DNA of 64,000 nt from Cohnella abietis (GCF_004295585.1 NZ_AP019400.1:2826001-2890000), one strand, 5' to 3'; shown: positions 8,954 through 20,726, counted from the first letter of the stretch. Made by a program: numbers and translations. The notes: generated by a model from the sequence alone, not told the origin.

Positions 8954-9361
8954 ATGGAAATCCAGCCCATTTACAAAGACAATAATTTCACTATAACGAG
9001 GGAGCTGTTCATTAACGGTAACACTCGATATGCTATCCAGCATTTATGCTCGATCAAACTTGTCAAATCAAAGAGGCAAATTCCATATACGTTACTTGTT
9101 CTGGAGCTGCTCTTGATAGTAACTGGCTTCGCTTGGAATTTCCAATTGCATTCCATAGTATCGCTAATCGGTTTCCTTGGTCTCATTACTTCGGTGTCTC
9201 TTTATATATTCATAAAGCCTGTGCATAAGCTTTGGCTCGTTTTCTCCTCGGGAGAGAAGGAGATGATAGGCGTTACAGAGTATGCTTACTTAGAAGGACT
9301 GGCTAATGCTTTTAGCCGCTCTATGGTGGAAACAAAACAGCGTAATATGATGATTAGCTAA
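8954..9361 (+). CDS. Small two-TM membrane protein, DUF6232-like
   Basis: The 135-residue protein has an N-terminal beta-rich segment (YKDNNFTITRELFINGNTRYAI), two hydrophobic helices (about 45-63 and 69-87) and a soluble C-terminal part (VFSSGEKEMIGVTEYAYLEGL) resembling a PH-like fold. This layout resembles DUF6232 proteins, but I make the match from memory of the pattern. GAGGAGG is 8 bases before the ATG. It stands alone between a terminator and a convergent monooxygenase gene. Function is unknown. Confidence 0.7.
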   Translation: MEIQPIYKDNNFTITRELFINGNTRYAIQHLCSIKLVKSKRQIPYTLLVLELLLIVTGFAWNFQLHSIVSLIGFLGLITSVSLYIFIKPVHKLWLVFSSGEKEMIGVTEYAYLEGLANAFSRSMVETKQRNMMIS

Positions 9362-9385
9362 AATAACGGGAAAAGAAGTGTTGGA

Positions 9386-10411
9386 CTAGCGACTTAATTG
9401 CTCGCGCACTTCAGAAATAATCTCATAAGATCTTAGGCGTGCGCTATGATCAAAGATCTGAGAAGCCATAATTAGCTCATCCGCACCGGTTTCATTAATA
9501 ATAGCTTGAAGCTTTGTTTTAACTTGTTCGGGATTGCCTACTACAGAATAGCTGAACTGCTTGAGAAGTGCAGCTTCCTCATGTGGAGACCAAAGCCCGT
9601 CCATGCTCTCTACTGGGGGAGGCAATTGACCGAATCTCCCGCGAATCATATTAAGAAAGGCTTGCTGCTGAGAGGTAGCGTGTCTTTTTGCTTCTTGCTC
9701 CGTATCTGCGGCTATTATACCTACCCCGACCATGACATGTGGCTTATCCAATGCCTCGGAAGGGCGGAAGCCGGTACGATATAGCTCTAATGCTGGAAGT
9801 AAATAATCCGGAGCAAAATGGCTGGCGAATGCGAAAGGTAGTCCGAGCTGTGCAGCAAGCTGAGCACTGAACCCGCTTGAGCCCAGCAGCCAAATCGGAA
9901 TATTGAGGCCTTCACCCGGTATAGCGCGAACGGCAGTGTTAATAGAGGCTTCGGGAGGGTTAAAATAAGAGCGAAGCTCACTCAGAAGGGCAGGGAAGTC
10001 TTCCCCGCCTGCACCTAATCCACGGCGTAATACTCGTGAAGCGGCTTGATCAGAGCCCGGAGCTCTACCCAGACCTAGATCAATTCGATTAGGGAATAAG
10101 GATTCCAATGTTCCGAACTGCTCTGCTATAACTAATGGAGCGTGGTTGGGTAGCATGATGCCGCCTGATCCTACTCGTATTGTTGAAGTACCAGCTGCGA
10201 TATGGCCAATGACGACGGAAGTAGCTGAGCTAGCTATCCCGGGCATATTGTGATGCTCGGCCAGCCAGAAGCGGTGGTAGCCCCATTTTTCCGCATGGCG
10301 TGCAAGATCAAGAGAATGCTGTAAAGAAACTGCGGGTGTGCTGCCCATAGTGATGCTAGCTAGATCGAGAACGGAGAAAGTAACGGGTTGGGCAGGTTGG
10401 GATGAAGTCAT
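9386..10411 (-). CDS. LLM-class flavin-dependent oxidoreductase (luciferase-like)
   Basis: The 341-residue bacterial luciferase-like monooxygenase is of the YhbW/YtmO group. Family signatures are VLDLASI near the N-terminus, [18 protein letters not shown] (about 49-66), [23 protein letters not shown] and [11 protein letters not shown]. It would use reduced FMN or F420 on an organic substrate, but the substrate cannot be read. GAGGAGGAAC precedes the ATG on the minus strand. A perfect GGTCAATATATTGACC palindrome lies just upstream, matching one before the neighbouring marR gene, so the monooxygenase is probably MarR-controlled. Confidence 0.9.
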   Translation of the reverse strand: MTSSQPAQPVTFSVLDLASITMGSTPAVSLQHSLDLARHAEKWGYHRFWLAEHHNMPGIASSATSVVIGHIAAGTSTIRVGSGGIMLPNHAPLVIAEQFGTLESLFPNRIDLGLGRAPGSDQAASRVLRRGLGAGGEDFPALLSELRSYFNPPEASINTAVRAIPGEGLNIPIWLLGSSGFSAQLAAQLGLPFAFASHFAPDYLLPALELYRTGFRPSEALDKPHVMVGVGIIAADTEQEAKRHATSQQQAFLNMIRGRFGQLPPPVESMDGLWSPHEEAALLKQFSYSVVGNPEQVKTKLQAIINETGADELIMASQIFDHSARLRSYEIISEVREQLSR

Positions 10412-10462
10412 GGCGGATGTTCCTCCTCATAGTTAAAACTGTATTTATTATTTTTATACTAT

Positions 10463-10478
10463 GGTCAATATATTGACC
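10463..10478. promoter_or_regulatory. MarR operator candidate upstream of the monooxygenase
   Basis: GGTCAATATATTGACC is a perfect 16-bp palindrome about 50 bp before the monooxygenase start, within AT-rich promoter-like DNA. Confidence 0.7.
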
Positions 10479-10520
10479 AAATATCCAAAAGAAACCATCG
10501 TAACAGAGTAATAACGTAAA

Positions 10521-10973
10521 CTACTCCTTATTCATATTCTCGATTAATTGCTGCAGGCATCGATTAAACGACGTGAGCTCATCCAGCTTAATATGCTCGA
10601 AAGAGGCTTCGTTGTTCGTAATGCCGAAGCGGTCGAGATGGGTTAGAGCTTGTTTTCCTTTTTCAGTAAGGCTCACAAGGGTCATGCGACGATCATCGTG
10701 CGCCTCATAAGTAGTCACAAATTGCCCTTGCTTGAGTCGTTCAATCATGCCAGTCATGTTCTGCTTGGTCACGAGTGTATTTTTACCTAATTGCTTTAAG
10801 GACAAATCCCCATTAGACAGAGCGGACAGAATAAACCATTGATGAACGCTCGTTAAACCTACTTCAGAGGCAAGTTTACGACCGATACGTTCCAGCAGGT
10901 TTGAGCATCGGAAAATATTAACGACAATACTGCCGTGCAAATGATCTGAATTGTCCAAGGTGGGTAGCTCCAT
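10521..10973 (-). CDS. MarR-family transcriptional regulator
   Basis: The 150-residue MarR protein has the winged-helix core LSLKQLGKNTLVTKQNMTGMIERLKQ (HTH at about 58-80) followed by the DDRRMTLVSLTEKGKQ wing typical of the family. It lies directly upstream of the flavin monooxygenase on the same strand, a usual arrangement for MarR regulators responding to phenolic or oxidative stress. A GTCAATTTATTGAC palindrome sits 2 bp before its ATG, implying autorepression. I see no good Shine-Dalgarno at normal distance, so translation may be weak or leaderless. Confidence 0.88.
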   Translation of the reverse strand: MELPTLDNSDHLHGSIVVNIFRCSNLLERIGRKLASEVGLTSVHQWFILSALSNGDLSLKQLGKNTLVTKQNMTGMIERLKQGQFVTTYEAHDDRRMTLVSLTEKGKQALTHLDRFGITNNEASFEHIKLDELTSFNRCLQQLIENMNKE

Positions 10974-10975
10974 AA

Positions 10976-10989
10976 GTCAATTTATTGAC
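10976..10989. promoter_or_regulatory. MarR operator candidate upstream of marR
   Basis: GTCAATTTATTGAC has the same GTCAAT/ATTGAC half-sites and spacing as the palindrome at 10463-10478, and abuts the marR start codon. Confidence 0.7.
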
Positions 10990-11051
10990 TATCCTACTCT
11001 ATGTCCGTTCGTATGTCAATTCAAGTAAAGTCTATCGATTATAGTTTTTGC

Positions 11052-11171
11052 GGGGAAGTATCTCCTTCCGGTTGTGGGTTGAGATCGTGAAATCTGAATG
11101 GGTAAACTCTTAAAAAGGAGATTTCACGATCTCAAAGACAAACGCTTCGCTCCTACAGGAGATACTTCCCC
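11052..11171. repeat. Nested inverted repeat (large hairpin)
   Basis: Outer arms GGGGAAGTATCTCCT (11052-11066) and AGGAGATACTTCCCC (11157-11171) are perfect complements. Inner arms TTGAGATCGTGAAATCT (11079-11095) and AGATTTCACGATCTCAA (11119-11135) are also perfect complements. No ORF lies inside. It occupies the 384-bp gene-free gap between marR and the convergent-side lipoprotein gene. Confidence 0.85.
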
Positions 11172-11251
11172 TCTTTTTCTCATCGATTACGGTAAATAAT
11201 AATACAAAAAGAAACCTCTGTGCATAATCTGCTCAAGCAACAGTTGATTAA

Positions 11252-11304
11252 AAACGAAAGGTGTTGGCACAGGAATAACCTTCTGTACCAACACCTTTTC
11301 GTTT
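11252..11304 (-). terminator. Rho-independent terminator of the lipoprotein gene
   Basis: AAACGAAAGGTGTTGG pairs with CCAACACCTTTTCGTTT. Read on the minus strand it follows the lipoprotein stop by about 50 bp. Confidence 0.75.
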
Positions 11305-11357
11305 GAACGTCATTATTGATCAAAGTGAGCTATTCCATAATTGTCCAATGGAACGAT

Positions 11358-12392
11358 TTAATTGATGTCTTTGAAGGTGCTTGCAGCTTTCGCGAAAGCT
11401 TCACGTTTGTTTTCCATTCTGTTCAGAAGTGTCCAGAACAGGACTTGTGTAAAATTATTATCAGATTCTATAATCGTTGCAAGATAAGAGACTTTAAGCT
11501 TGTCCATTTCACCAGAAATTTCATATTGCAAAGCAGACATACCGTTGATAACCAATTTCTTAGGCTCGGATACGTTAGCATTGATTAATGAGCCGGCCAT
11601 GTTATCAATGATGATATCTCTATATTCTTCTAGAGAGAAGTCATCTGCAAAATCGCTTTTGCTTTCTCTAAGAATGACCAAATATTCCTCTTCGCGGCCA
11701 TTCATAGCCTGAATATCTGCATCAGGCATTAACTCGACTTTATCGTCCCAGCCTTTAGGAATCGTAATTTCTAGCTTGCCGTCCTCACTTGTCTTTACTT
11801 CTGTTTCAGAGCTGCTTTTAGGAGTATTAGTAGCTTTAGGCTGCTCAGTTGTGGTTTTAAGTACTTTGAACGACTGAATGACCTGATCTAATTCTTCTTT
11901 GTGATCAACAAATCCAGACTTGGTAGACCACGTTAGAATTTGATAGAATCCATCCGGCTTATCAACTAGTGCAACTAGATAATGTATTTTAATCTTTGTT
12001 ACTTCTCCAGTTACTTCAAACATAAGAGCGGGTGAAGAATCTATGGTCGTTTCCCTTTGGGCTGTTTCTTCATAGTCAGTTACAGATGATTGGGAGCTTT
12101 GTAGAAATACATTTTTGTAATCTTCCAAAGTAGCATCGCTAGCCAAATCAGTTTTTGGAGTTTTAGTGACCATAGCGTACTTTTCTGCTTTTCTTTGGGA
12201 AATTCCTAGAGTGGATTGAGTAGCAAGTGTGGGGTCCTTCTTCCAGCTACTGCTTGCCGTTAATTGAATTTCTTCATTTTCTGAGGTAAAGATTTTGCTC
12301 TTTGCTTCTCCTAGATTACAGCCGGACAAGATAAGAACTGTTAGTAAAGTAAAGATAACCATTTTGAAGCTTTTTTTGCTAGTCGTGTACAT
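11358..12392 (-). CDS. Secreted lipoprotein with duplicated PsbP-like domain
   Basis: The 344-residue protein has a lipoprotein signal peptide (KKSFK, hydrophobic stretch, lipobox LSGC with Cys25), so it should be anchored on the outer face of the membrane. Two related domains follow: about 38-165 and 205-344. Each has a strand-rich opening, an LEDYKNVF / LEEYRDII helix, a PALMFEVTGEVTKIKIHYLVAL / SALQYEISGEMDKLKVSYLATI core and a closing W-containing strand. A Thr/Ser/Pro-rich linker (about 168-200) separates them. The domains resemble PsbP/DUF-type lipoprotein domains; the function is unknown. It is a single gene with its own terminator. Confidence 0.8.
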   Translation of the reverse strand: MYTTSKKSFKMVIFTLLTVLILSGCNLGEAKSKIFTSENEEIQLTASSSWKKDPTLATQSTLGISQRKAEKYAMVTKTPKTDLASDATLEDYKNVFLQSSQSSVTDYEETAQRETTIDSSPALMFEVTGEVTKIKIHYLVALVDKPDGFYQILTWSTKSGFVDHKEELDQVIQSFKVLKTTTEQPKATNTPKSSSETEVKTSEDGKLEITIPKGWDDKVELMPDADIQAMNGREEEYLVILRESKSDFADDFSLEEYRDIIIDNMAGSLINANVSEPKKLVINGMSALQYEISGEMDKLKVSYLATIIESDNNFTQVLFWTLLNRMENKREAFAKAASTFKDIN

Positions 12393-12463
12393 GATGTCTC
12401 TCCTCTTAATAGGTAATAATATTATTATACCATATTTACCATATAATTTTGGGAATTATTTAC

Positions 12464-13306
12464 TTAGATTCTTATACCATGAAACCTTTTGAATTGCTCA
12501 GGGCTCATTCCTGCGACCTTTTTGAACACGGAGCTGAAATAACTTGGGCTGTCGAACCCTACTAGATGAGCGATTTCTTGCATCCGTAGTGTGGGGTCGC
12601 GGAACATCCATTCCTTACTTTTATTTATCCGTTCACGGTTCACATATTCCATTGGTCGCATCTTCATCGTGGTTTTAAATAACTGGCAGAGATATTGTGC
12701 ACTGACCTCGATGCAGTCGGCCATTTCATCAATTGTGATAGGTCTGTTTACATTAGCTTCAATATATTGAATGACTGGATGCAGCTTCATATAGCTTTGG
12801 GCGGTCGATGGCGTTTTGCTCCAGACACTTTTTACAAGGTCCAGCATAAAAGAGTACAGCAGCTTAGAGCACTCTAGGCTAACGAAAGGGCGTCCAGTAC
12901 TTGCAATCGTATAAATGCTTCTTATGTGTGTAAGGAGGATGTCTGGATCCGTGACGGTGTAAACACCTGATTGCGTAACATCCGCTTGATGCAGTAGTAA
13001 TGTAGACATGGCGCTTCCGTTAAAAGAAACCCAGTATAATTCCCAAGGCTCGGTTAGGGAGTGATAGGAATGAGATTCATGTGGAAAAAGGAAAAATCCT
13101 TGTCCAGCCTTAACGATATATTGCTGACCACCGACTATAAGCTCGCCTGTACCGGATACAACCTGCAGCCACTGATAATCAGGAAATCCTTCGGGTCTTT
13201 TTGTTCTCTCTTGATTCCCCCAATGTCCGATGCTTGTGAGGTATACGGGAAGCTTTGAATCTGTATCCGTTAATGTAGGAAATACCGGGGCGTCCATCTG
13301 AGTCAT
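12464..13306 (-). CDS. AraC-family transcriptional regulator, divergent from lacZ
   Basis: The 280-residue regulator has an N-terminal cupin-type AraC sensor domain (YQWLQVVSGTGELIVGG, GQGFFLFPHESHSYH, WELYWVSFNG) and a C-terminal double helix-turn-helix (about 180-278; ITIDEMADCIEVSAQYLCQLFK and MQEIAHLVGFDSPSYFSSVFKK). This is the arrangement of sugar-sensing activators such as MsmR or RafR. It is divergent from beta-galactosidase and alpha-galactosidase genes, so I infer that it activates them in response to a galactoside. Direct repeats in the shared promoter region may be its sites. Confidence 0.9.
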   Translation of the reverse strand: MTQMDAPVFPTLTDTDSKLPVYLTSIGHWGNQERTKRPEGFPDYQWLQVVSGTGELIVGGQQYIVKAGQGFFLFPHESHSYHSLTEPWELYWVSFNGSAMSTLLLHQADVTQSGVYTVTDPDILLTHIRSIYTIASTGRPFVSLECSKLLYSFMLDLVKSVWSKTPSTAQSYMKLHPVIQYIEANVNRPITIDEMADCIEVSAQYLCQLFKTTMKMRPMEYVNRERINKSKEWMFRDPTLRMQEIAHLVGFDSPSYFSSVFKKVAGMSPEQFKRFHGIRI

Positions 13307-13322
13307 CTTCTTTCATATTTTG

Positions 13323-13392
13323 ATAGTTATATTAAAATGTTGAAATAGGAATAGGGAGGTAGTCAATTTATAATGTGAATATAGTTATATTA
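13323..13392. promoter_or_regulatory. lacZ control region: direct repeats and -10 box
   Basis: ATAGTTATATTA occurs at 13323-13334 and again at 13381-13392, 58 bp apart. TATAAT at 13369-13374 is a perfect -10, but no good -35 lies 17 bp upstream, which suits an activator-dependent promoter controlled by the divergent AraC-type protein. Confidence 0.5.
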
Positions 13393-13395
13393 TGA

Positions 13396-16533
<3,138 letters not shown>

Positions 16534-16578
16534 ATTGCATGAAGGATTAATAAATTTACAATGCGGAGGCCTACTAAC

Positions 16579-18768
16579 ATGGGAATTCATTATAACGCTA
16601 AGCATCGTCTGTTTCATTTACAAGGTCCAAATACGAGTTACATTATTCAATTAAATAACAATGGTGTGCCTATGCATGCCTATTGGGGACGCAAGCTGTC
16701 TGACTATCCGCTGGAGGGAATGCTAACATTTCTAGAGAGGTGCTCGTTTTCGCCAAATCCTTATCCTGAGGATCGTACTATATCCTTCGATACTTTGCCG
16801 CAAGAGTACCCAGCCTTCGGGACGAGTGATTTCCGGCATCCTGCTTATCAAGTACAGCTTGAGGATGGATCTACCATAACTGAGCTTGCTTATGTTACTC
16901 ATCGAATCTTAGATGGCAAACCAAAGCTCGAGGGATTGCCCTCTACATATGTAGAGAAGGATGAAGAAGGTCAGTCCTTGGAGCTTGAACTTGAGGACGG
17001 GAAGACTGGACTGCGTGTCATTCTGACTTATTCGGTCTTTGCTGAGCATGATGCGATTGTTAGGTCAGTTAAATTAGTAAATAAGGGCAGTTCGACGCTA
17101 CGGTTGCTTCGAGCTTTAAGTGGAAGTGTAGATTTTCGTCATGACCGGTTCCATTTTATACAATTATCAGGAGCATGGACGCGGGAAAGGGACATTCACA
17201 GACGTCAGTTATACCCAGGTATTCAGTCTGTTGAAAGTCGTAGAGGATCAAGCAGTCACCAGCAAAATCCTTTTATCGCTTTGGTTTCACCAAATGCAGA
17301 TGAGGACCATGGAGAAGCTTATGGGTTCAGCCTTGTTTACAGTGGTAGCTTCATCGCTCAAGCCGAAGTGGATCAATTCCACACAACTAGAGTAACAATG
17401 GGAATCAATCCTTTTGACTTTGAATGGCGCTTAGAGGTAGGGGAGGAGTTCCAAACCCCTGAGATGGTCATGGTCTATTCGGCTGATGGGCTTGGTGGAA
17501 TGTCGAGGATTTATCATCGCTTGTACCGGACTCGCCTGTGTCGTGGAGTATTTAGGGACCAACCGAGACCTGTTCTTGTGAACAACTGGGAAGCAACCTA
17601 TTTTCAATTTAATGCAGAAAAGATCGAGAGTATCGCAAGGGTTGGGCAAGAATTAGGTATTGAGTTATTTGTTCTTGACGATGGTTGGTTCGGAAGAAGA
17701 GATAATGACGATTCCTCGTTAGGGGATTGGACGGTAGATTATCGTAAATTGCCTAACGGTTTAGCCGATCTGGCAACACGCGTCAATAAACTAGATATGC
17801 AATTCGGTTTATGGTTCGAGCCTGAGATGATTTCTCCGGATAGTGATTTATATCGTGCGAACCCCGATTGGTGTCTTCATGTTTCGGAGCGTCGGAAAAC
17901 AGAGGGTCGCAAGCAGCTCGTTCTTGATTTATCACGTGAGGATGTATGCGATTATTTGATTGAATCAGTTAGCTCAGTGCTTCGATCTGCCCCGATTACG
18001 TATGTAAAGTGGGATATGAACCGCAATATGACCGAAATAGGCTCAGCTTTGCTAGCGCCAGAGCGTCAGCGTGAAACAGCACATCGCTACATGCTTGGCC
18101 TATATCGGGTCATGGAAGCTATTACTTCTGAGTTTCCGCACATTTTATTCGAGAGCTGCTCTGGCGGGGGCGGAAGGTTTGATCCGGGAATGCTTTTCTA
18201 TATGCCACAAACTTGGACGAGTGATAATACCGATGCTGTTAGCAGGTTGCGGATCCAATATGGGACTAGCTTGGTCTACCCGATAAGTACAATGGGTGCT
18301 CACGTTTCTGCCGTACCTAACCACCAATTGCATCGCATAACCTCGCTTCAGACACGGGGAAATGTTGCTATGTCAGGCAACTTCGGCTACGAGCTGGATT
18401 TGACCGAGATGGCCGATGACGAGAAAAGAGAAGTCAAACGGCAAGTGGAGCAGTACAAAGAAATTCGACACTTGGTGCAGTTTGGTGATTTTTATAGAAT
18501 TCGCAGCCCATTCGAAGGAAATGATACGGCATGGATAATGGTTGCTGAGGATGGATCGGAAGCATTCGCAGTATATGTCCGTGTTCTTGCAGAGCCGAAT
18601 GCTCCACTGGATTGGATCAGATTCAAAGGCTTGGATGCGAATGCGAAGTATCGGGTCGAAGAACAGGGTTCAGTATACGGCGGCGATCAGCTTATGTATT
18701 CTGGCTTGCCTATTCCGCAGCTTAATGGAGACTACCAAAGCTACGTTTGGCGGTTTGTGCGAATTTAA
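16579..18768 (+). CDS. Alpha-galactosidase, glycoside hydrolase family 36
   Basis: This enzyme removes alpha-1,6-galactose from melibiose, raffinose and similar sugars. The 729-residue length is typical of cytoplasmic GH36 enzymes. An N-terminal beta-sandwich is followed by the barrel with VLDDGWFGRRDNDDSSLGDW, nucleophile D479 in YVKWDMNR, ESCSGGGGRFDPG, and acid/base D549 in TSDNTDAV; these are offset by one from D478/D548 of the Geobacillus stearothermophilus enzymes. GCGGAGG supports ATG 16579 rather than 16561. It lies 45 bp after lacZ. Its last 30 or so bases are the first unit of a 90-bp tandem repeat that continues beyond the stop. Confidence 0.95.
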   Translation: MGIHYNAKHRLFHLQGPNTSYIIQLNNNGVPMHAYWGRKLSDYPLEGMLTFLERCSFSPNPYPEDRTISFDTLPQEYPAFGTSDFRHPAYQVQLEDGSTITELAYVTHRILDGKPKLEGLPSTYVEKDEEGQSLELELEDGKTGLRVILTYSVFAEHDAIVRSVKLVNKGSSTLRLLRALSGSVDFRHDRFHFIQLSGAWTRERDIHRRQLYPGIQSVESRRGSSSHQQNPFIALVSPNADEDHGEAYGFSLVYSGSFIAQAEVDQFHTTRVTMGINPFDFEWRLEVGEEFQTPEMVMVYSADGLGGMSRIYHRLYRTRLCRGVFRDQPRPVLVNNWEATYFQFNAEKIESIARVGQELGIELFVLDDGWFGRRDNDDSSLGDWTVDYRKLPNGLADLATRVNKLDMQFGLWFEPEMISPDSDLYRANPDWCLHVSERRKTEGRKQLVLDLSREDVCDYLIESVSSVLRSAPITYVKWDMNRNMTEIGSALLAPERQRETAHRYMLGLYRVMEAITSEFPHILFESCSGGGGRFDPGMLFYMPQTWTSDNTDAVSRLRIQYGTSLVYPISTMGAHVSAVPNHQLHRITSLQTRGNVAMSGNFGYELDLTEMADDEKREVKRQVEQYKEIRHLVQFGDFYRIRSPFEGNDTAWIMVAEDGSEAFAVYVRVLAEPNAPLDWIRFKGLDANAKYRVEEQGSVYGGDQLMYSGLPIPQLNGDYQSYVWRFVRI

Positions 18769-18995
18769 TGAGTGAGTCGTGGCTAACGAACCATACCGAG
18801 CTTATTAGCGGTAAATGGAGACTACCCAAGCTACGTTTGGCGGATTGCACGAGTGAAATGTGTGATTTGTGGCTAACGAATCATACCGAGCTTATTAGCA
18901 GTAAATGGAGACTACCCAAGCTACGTTTGGCGGTTTGTACGAGTTTAATGTGTGATTTGTGGCTAACGAATCATACCGAGCTTATTAGCGGTAAA
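18728..18995. repeat. 90-bp tandem repeat (3 copies) beginning inside the alpha-galactosidase 3-prime end
   Basis: CTACGTTTGGCGG recurs at 18741, 18831 and 18921, exactly 90 bp apart. Each unit reads GGAGACTACC-AAGCTACGTTTGGCGG followed by CTAACGAAYCATACCGAGC and TTATTAGCRGTAAAT. The first copy is coding for the final YQSYVWRFVRI of alpha-galactosidase; copies two and three are untranslated remnants. Confidence 0.92.
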
Positions 18996-19155
18996 ATGAC
19001 TTCTAATTGATCCTAACGAACCGCAGAGGCGCTATTGCGTCATAACTTGGAGTAATGGTGCTACTTTGTTGAATATAAGTTGTGTGGAGTTCATTACAAT
19101 TTAAAACCATTGGATTTCGAGTGTTTAACAGTTCTTGGGTTCGTTAGCAGTATAT
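18951..19155. repeat. Dispersed intergenic element, copy A
   Basis: This stretch runs from CTTATTAGCGGTAAAATGAC through TTGAATATAAGTTGTGTGG, AGTTCATTACAATTTAAAACCA to GGGTTCGTTAG. A second copy at about 33746-33952 has the same order of motifs (CTTATTACCGATAAAATGAC, GACTATAAGATGTTTGGGG, GTTCGTTACAAAATAAAACCA, CGGTTCGTTAG). No ORF is conserved between the two. Confidence 0.75.
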
Positions 19156-19198
19156 TTTCTTCCATATTGCACATCCTATTTCGACGGAGGTGTTTAGT

Positions 19199-19438
19199 AT
19201 GGAGCAACAAAGTGGTAAACAGCAAATCGTAGCAGTTAGAAAAAATGGTGATGGTGATATTGTGGAGCTGCAGCTATCATCGGGTCAAGTTGTTGGTTAC
19301 AAAGAAGCCCAGCAGATGGCTAAGAACGATCAGATTGAAAATGTGAATGTGTTCAAAGGTCGCGATGGGGATGAACATCTACGCTCAGATCCCGATGGAC
19401 GCACGGACAATAATCTGGATCAATTGCCAACCTTCTAA
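19199..19438 (+). CDS. DUF3892 family small protein
   Basis: The 79-residue protein carries the DUF3892 pattern: IVAVRKNGDGDIVELQL, a GQVVGYKEAQQMAKNDQIENVNV segment, and a closing HLRSDPDGRTDNNLDQLP motif. The family is common in Firmicutes and has no assigned function. ACGGAGG supports the ATG at 19199. It is a single gene flanked by repeat DNA on both sides and followed by its own terminator. Confidence 0.85.
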   Translation: MEQQSGKQQIVAVRKNGDGDIVELQLSSGQVVGYKEAQQMAKNDQIENVNVFKGRDGDEHLRSDPDGRTDNNLDQLPTF

Positions 19439-19447
19439 CCCAATTGA

Positions 19448-19496
19448 AAAATAAAGGCTGCTCAATGAGACTTCTCATTTGGGTGGCCTTTATTTC
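19448..19496 (+). terminator. Rho-independent terminator after the DUF3892 gene
   Basis: AAATAAAGGC pairs with GCCTTTATTT around an imperfect inner stem, 10 bp after the stop codon. Confidence 0.75.
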
Positions 19497-19504
19497 GGTT
19501 AAAG

Positions 19505-20255
19505 CGTGTCGCTCAAACCTCACGAGGCTGTCTTTGTCTCAATTGTGCCCCAGTAGCCCGAGTTAGTCGTTGTCGCCGCTCTACTCTGTCCCGAATGTGC
19601 ACCAGTAGCCTGAGTTAGTCGGAGTCGCCGCTCTATTCTGCCACAAACGTGCCCTGGTAGCTCGAGTTAGTCGGAGTTGCCGCTCTACTCTGTCTCAAAC
19701 GTGCCCCAGTAGCTCGAGTTAGTCGGAGTCGCCGCTCTATTCTGTCCCATGCGTGCCCTGGTAGCTCGAGTTAGTCGGAGTCGCCGCTCTATTCTGTCCC
19801 ATGCGTGCCCTGGTAGCTCGAGTTAGTCGGAGTCGCCGCTCTATTCTGTCCCATGGGTGCCCTGGTAGCCCGAGTTAGTCGGAGTTGCCGCTCTACTCTG
19901 TCCCAAATGTGCCCCAGCAACCCGAATTAGTCGGAGCCGCCGCTCTATTCTGTCCCATGCGTGCCCTGGTAGCTCGAGTTAGTCGGAGTTGGCGCTCTAT
20001 TCTGTCCCATGCGTGCCTCGGTAGCCCGAGTTAGTCGGAGTTGGCGCTCTATTCTGTCCCATGCGTGCCTCGGTAGCCCGAGTTAGCCGGAGTCGCCGCT
20101 CTATTCAGTCCCATGGGTGCCCTGGTAGCCCGAGTTAGTCGGAGTTGCCGCTCTGCTCTGTCCCAAATGTGCCCCAGTAGCCTGAGTTAGTCGGAGTTGT
20201 CGCTCTACTCTGTCCCGAATGTGCACCAATAACCCGAATTAGTCGGAGGAAGTTC
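19505..20255. repeat. 52-bp tandem repeat array (about 14 copies)
   Basis: GTTAGTC recurs at 19562, 19614, 19666, 19718 and keeps register to 20238, exactly 13 periods of 52 bp from the first. The unit is roughly CCCGAGTTAGTCGGAGTCGC then CGCTCTATTCTGTCCCATGC then GTGCCCTGGTAG. Since 52 is not a multiple of three the reading frame breaks in every copy, so it is non-coding. Confidence 0.93.
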
Positions 20256-20265
20256 TCATCGTGCC

Positions 20266-20665
20266 ACGCTTAATGTAGCAAAATGCGCCAATGGTGGCTC
20301 AAGAAGAGTCCGAACCCTGCTCAAAGTAGCAAAACGCGACAATAGTGGCTCGAAAAGAGTCCGAACCCCGCTCAAAGTAGCAAAACGCGACAATGGTGGC
20401 TCAAGAAGAGTCCAAACCCCACTCAAAGTAGCAAAACGCGACAATGGTGGCTCAAGAAGAGTCCAAACCCCACTCAAAGTAGCAAAACGCGACAATGGCG
20501 GCTCAAGAAGAGTCCAAACTCCACTCAAAGTAGCAAAACGCGACAATGGCGGCTCAAGAAGAGTCCAAACTCCGCTCAAAGTAGCAAAACGCGACAATGG
20601 CGGCTCAAGAAGAGTCCAAACTCCGCTCAAAGTAGCAAAACGCGACAATGGTGGCTCGCGGGGCG
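20266..20665. repeat. 51-bp tandem repeat array (8 copies)
   Basis: GTAGCAAAA occurs at 20275 and then every 51 bp through 20632. The unit is GTAGCAAAACGCGACAATGG then TGGCTCAAGAAGAGTCCAAAC then CCCACTCAAA. The array abuts the 52-bp array on its left. Its core GCAAAACGCGACAATG is nearly that of the 51-bp array at 85-775. The minus-strand stop-free frame through it is a 17-residue repeat, not a credible gene. Confidence 0.92.
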
Positions 20666-20714
20666 CCCGCATCCTACTCCTGCTTCCCGCCCCTGTTCCT
20701 CGCACTCCCCCGAC

Positions 20715-20726
20715 TTGTATATACAA
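20715..20726. promoter_or_regulatory. AraR-like box 1
   Basis: TTGTATATACAA is a perfect palindrome matching 10 of 12 positions of the Bacillus AraR core TTGTACGTACAA. It lies 159 bp upstream of araA. Confidence 0.45.
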
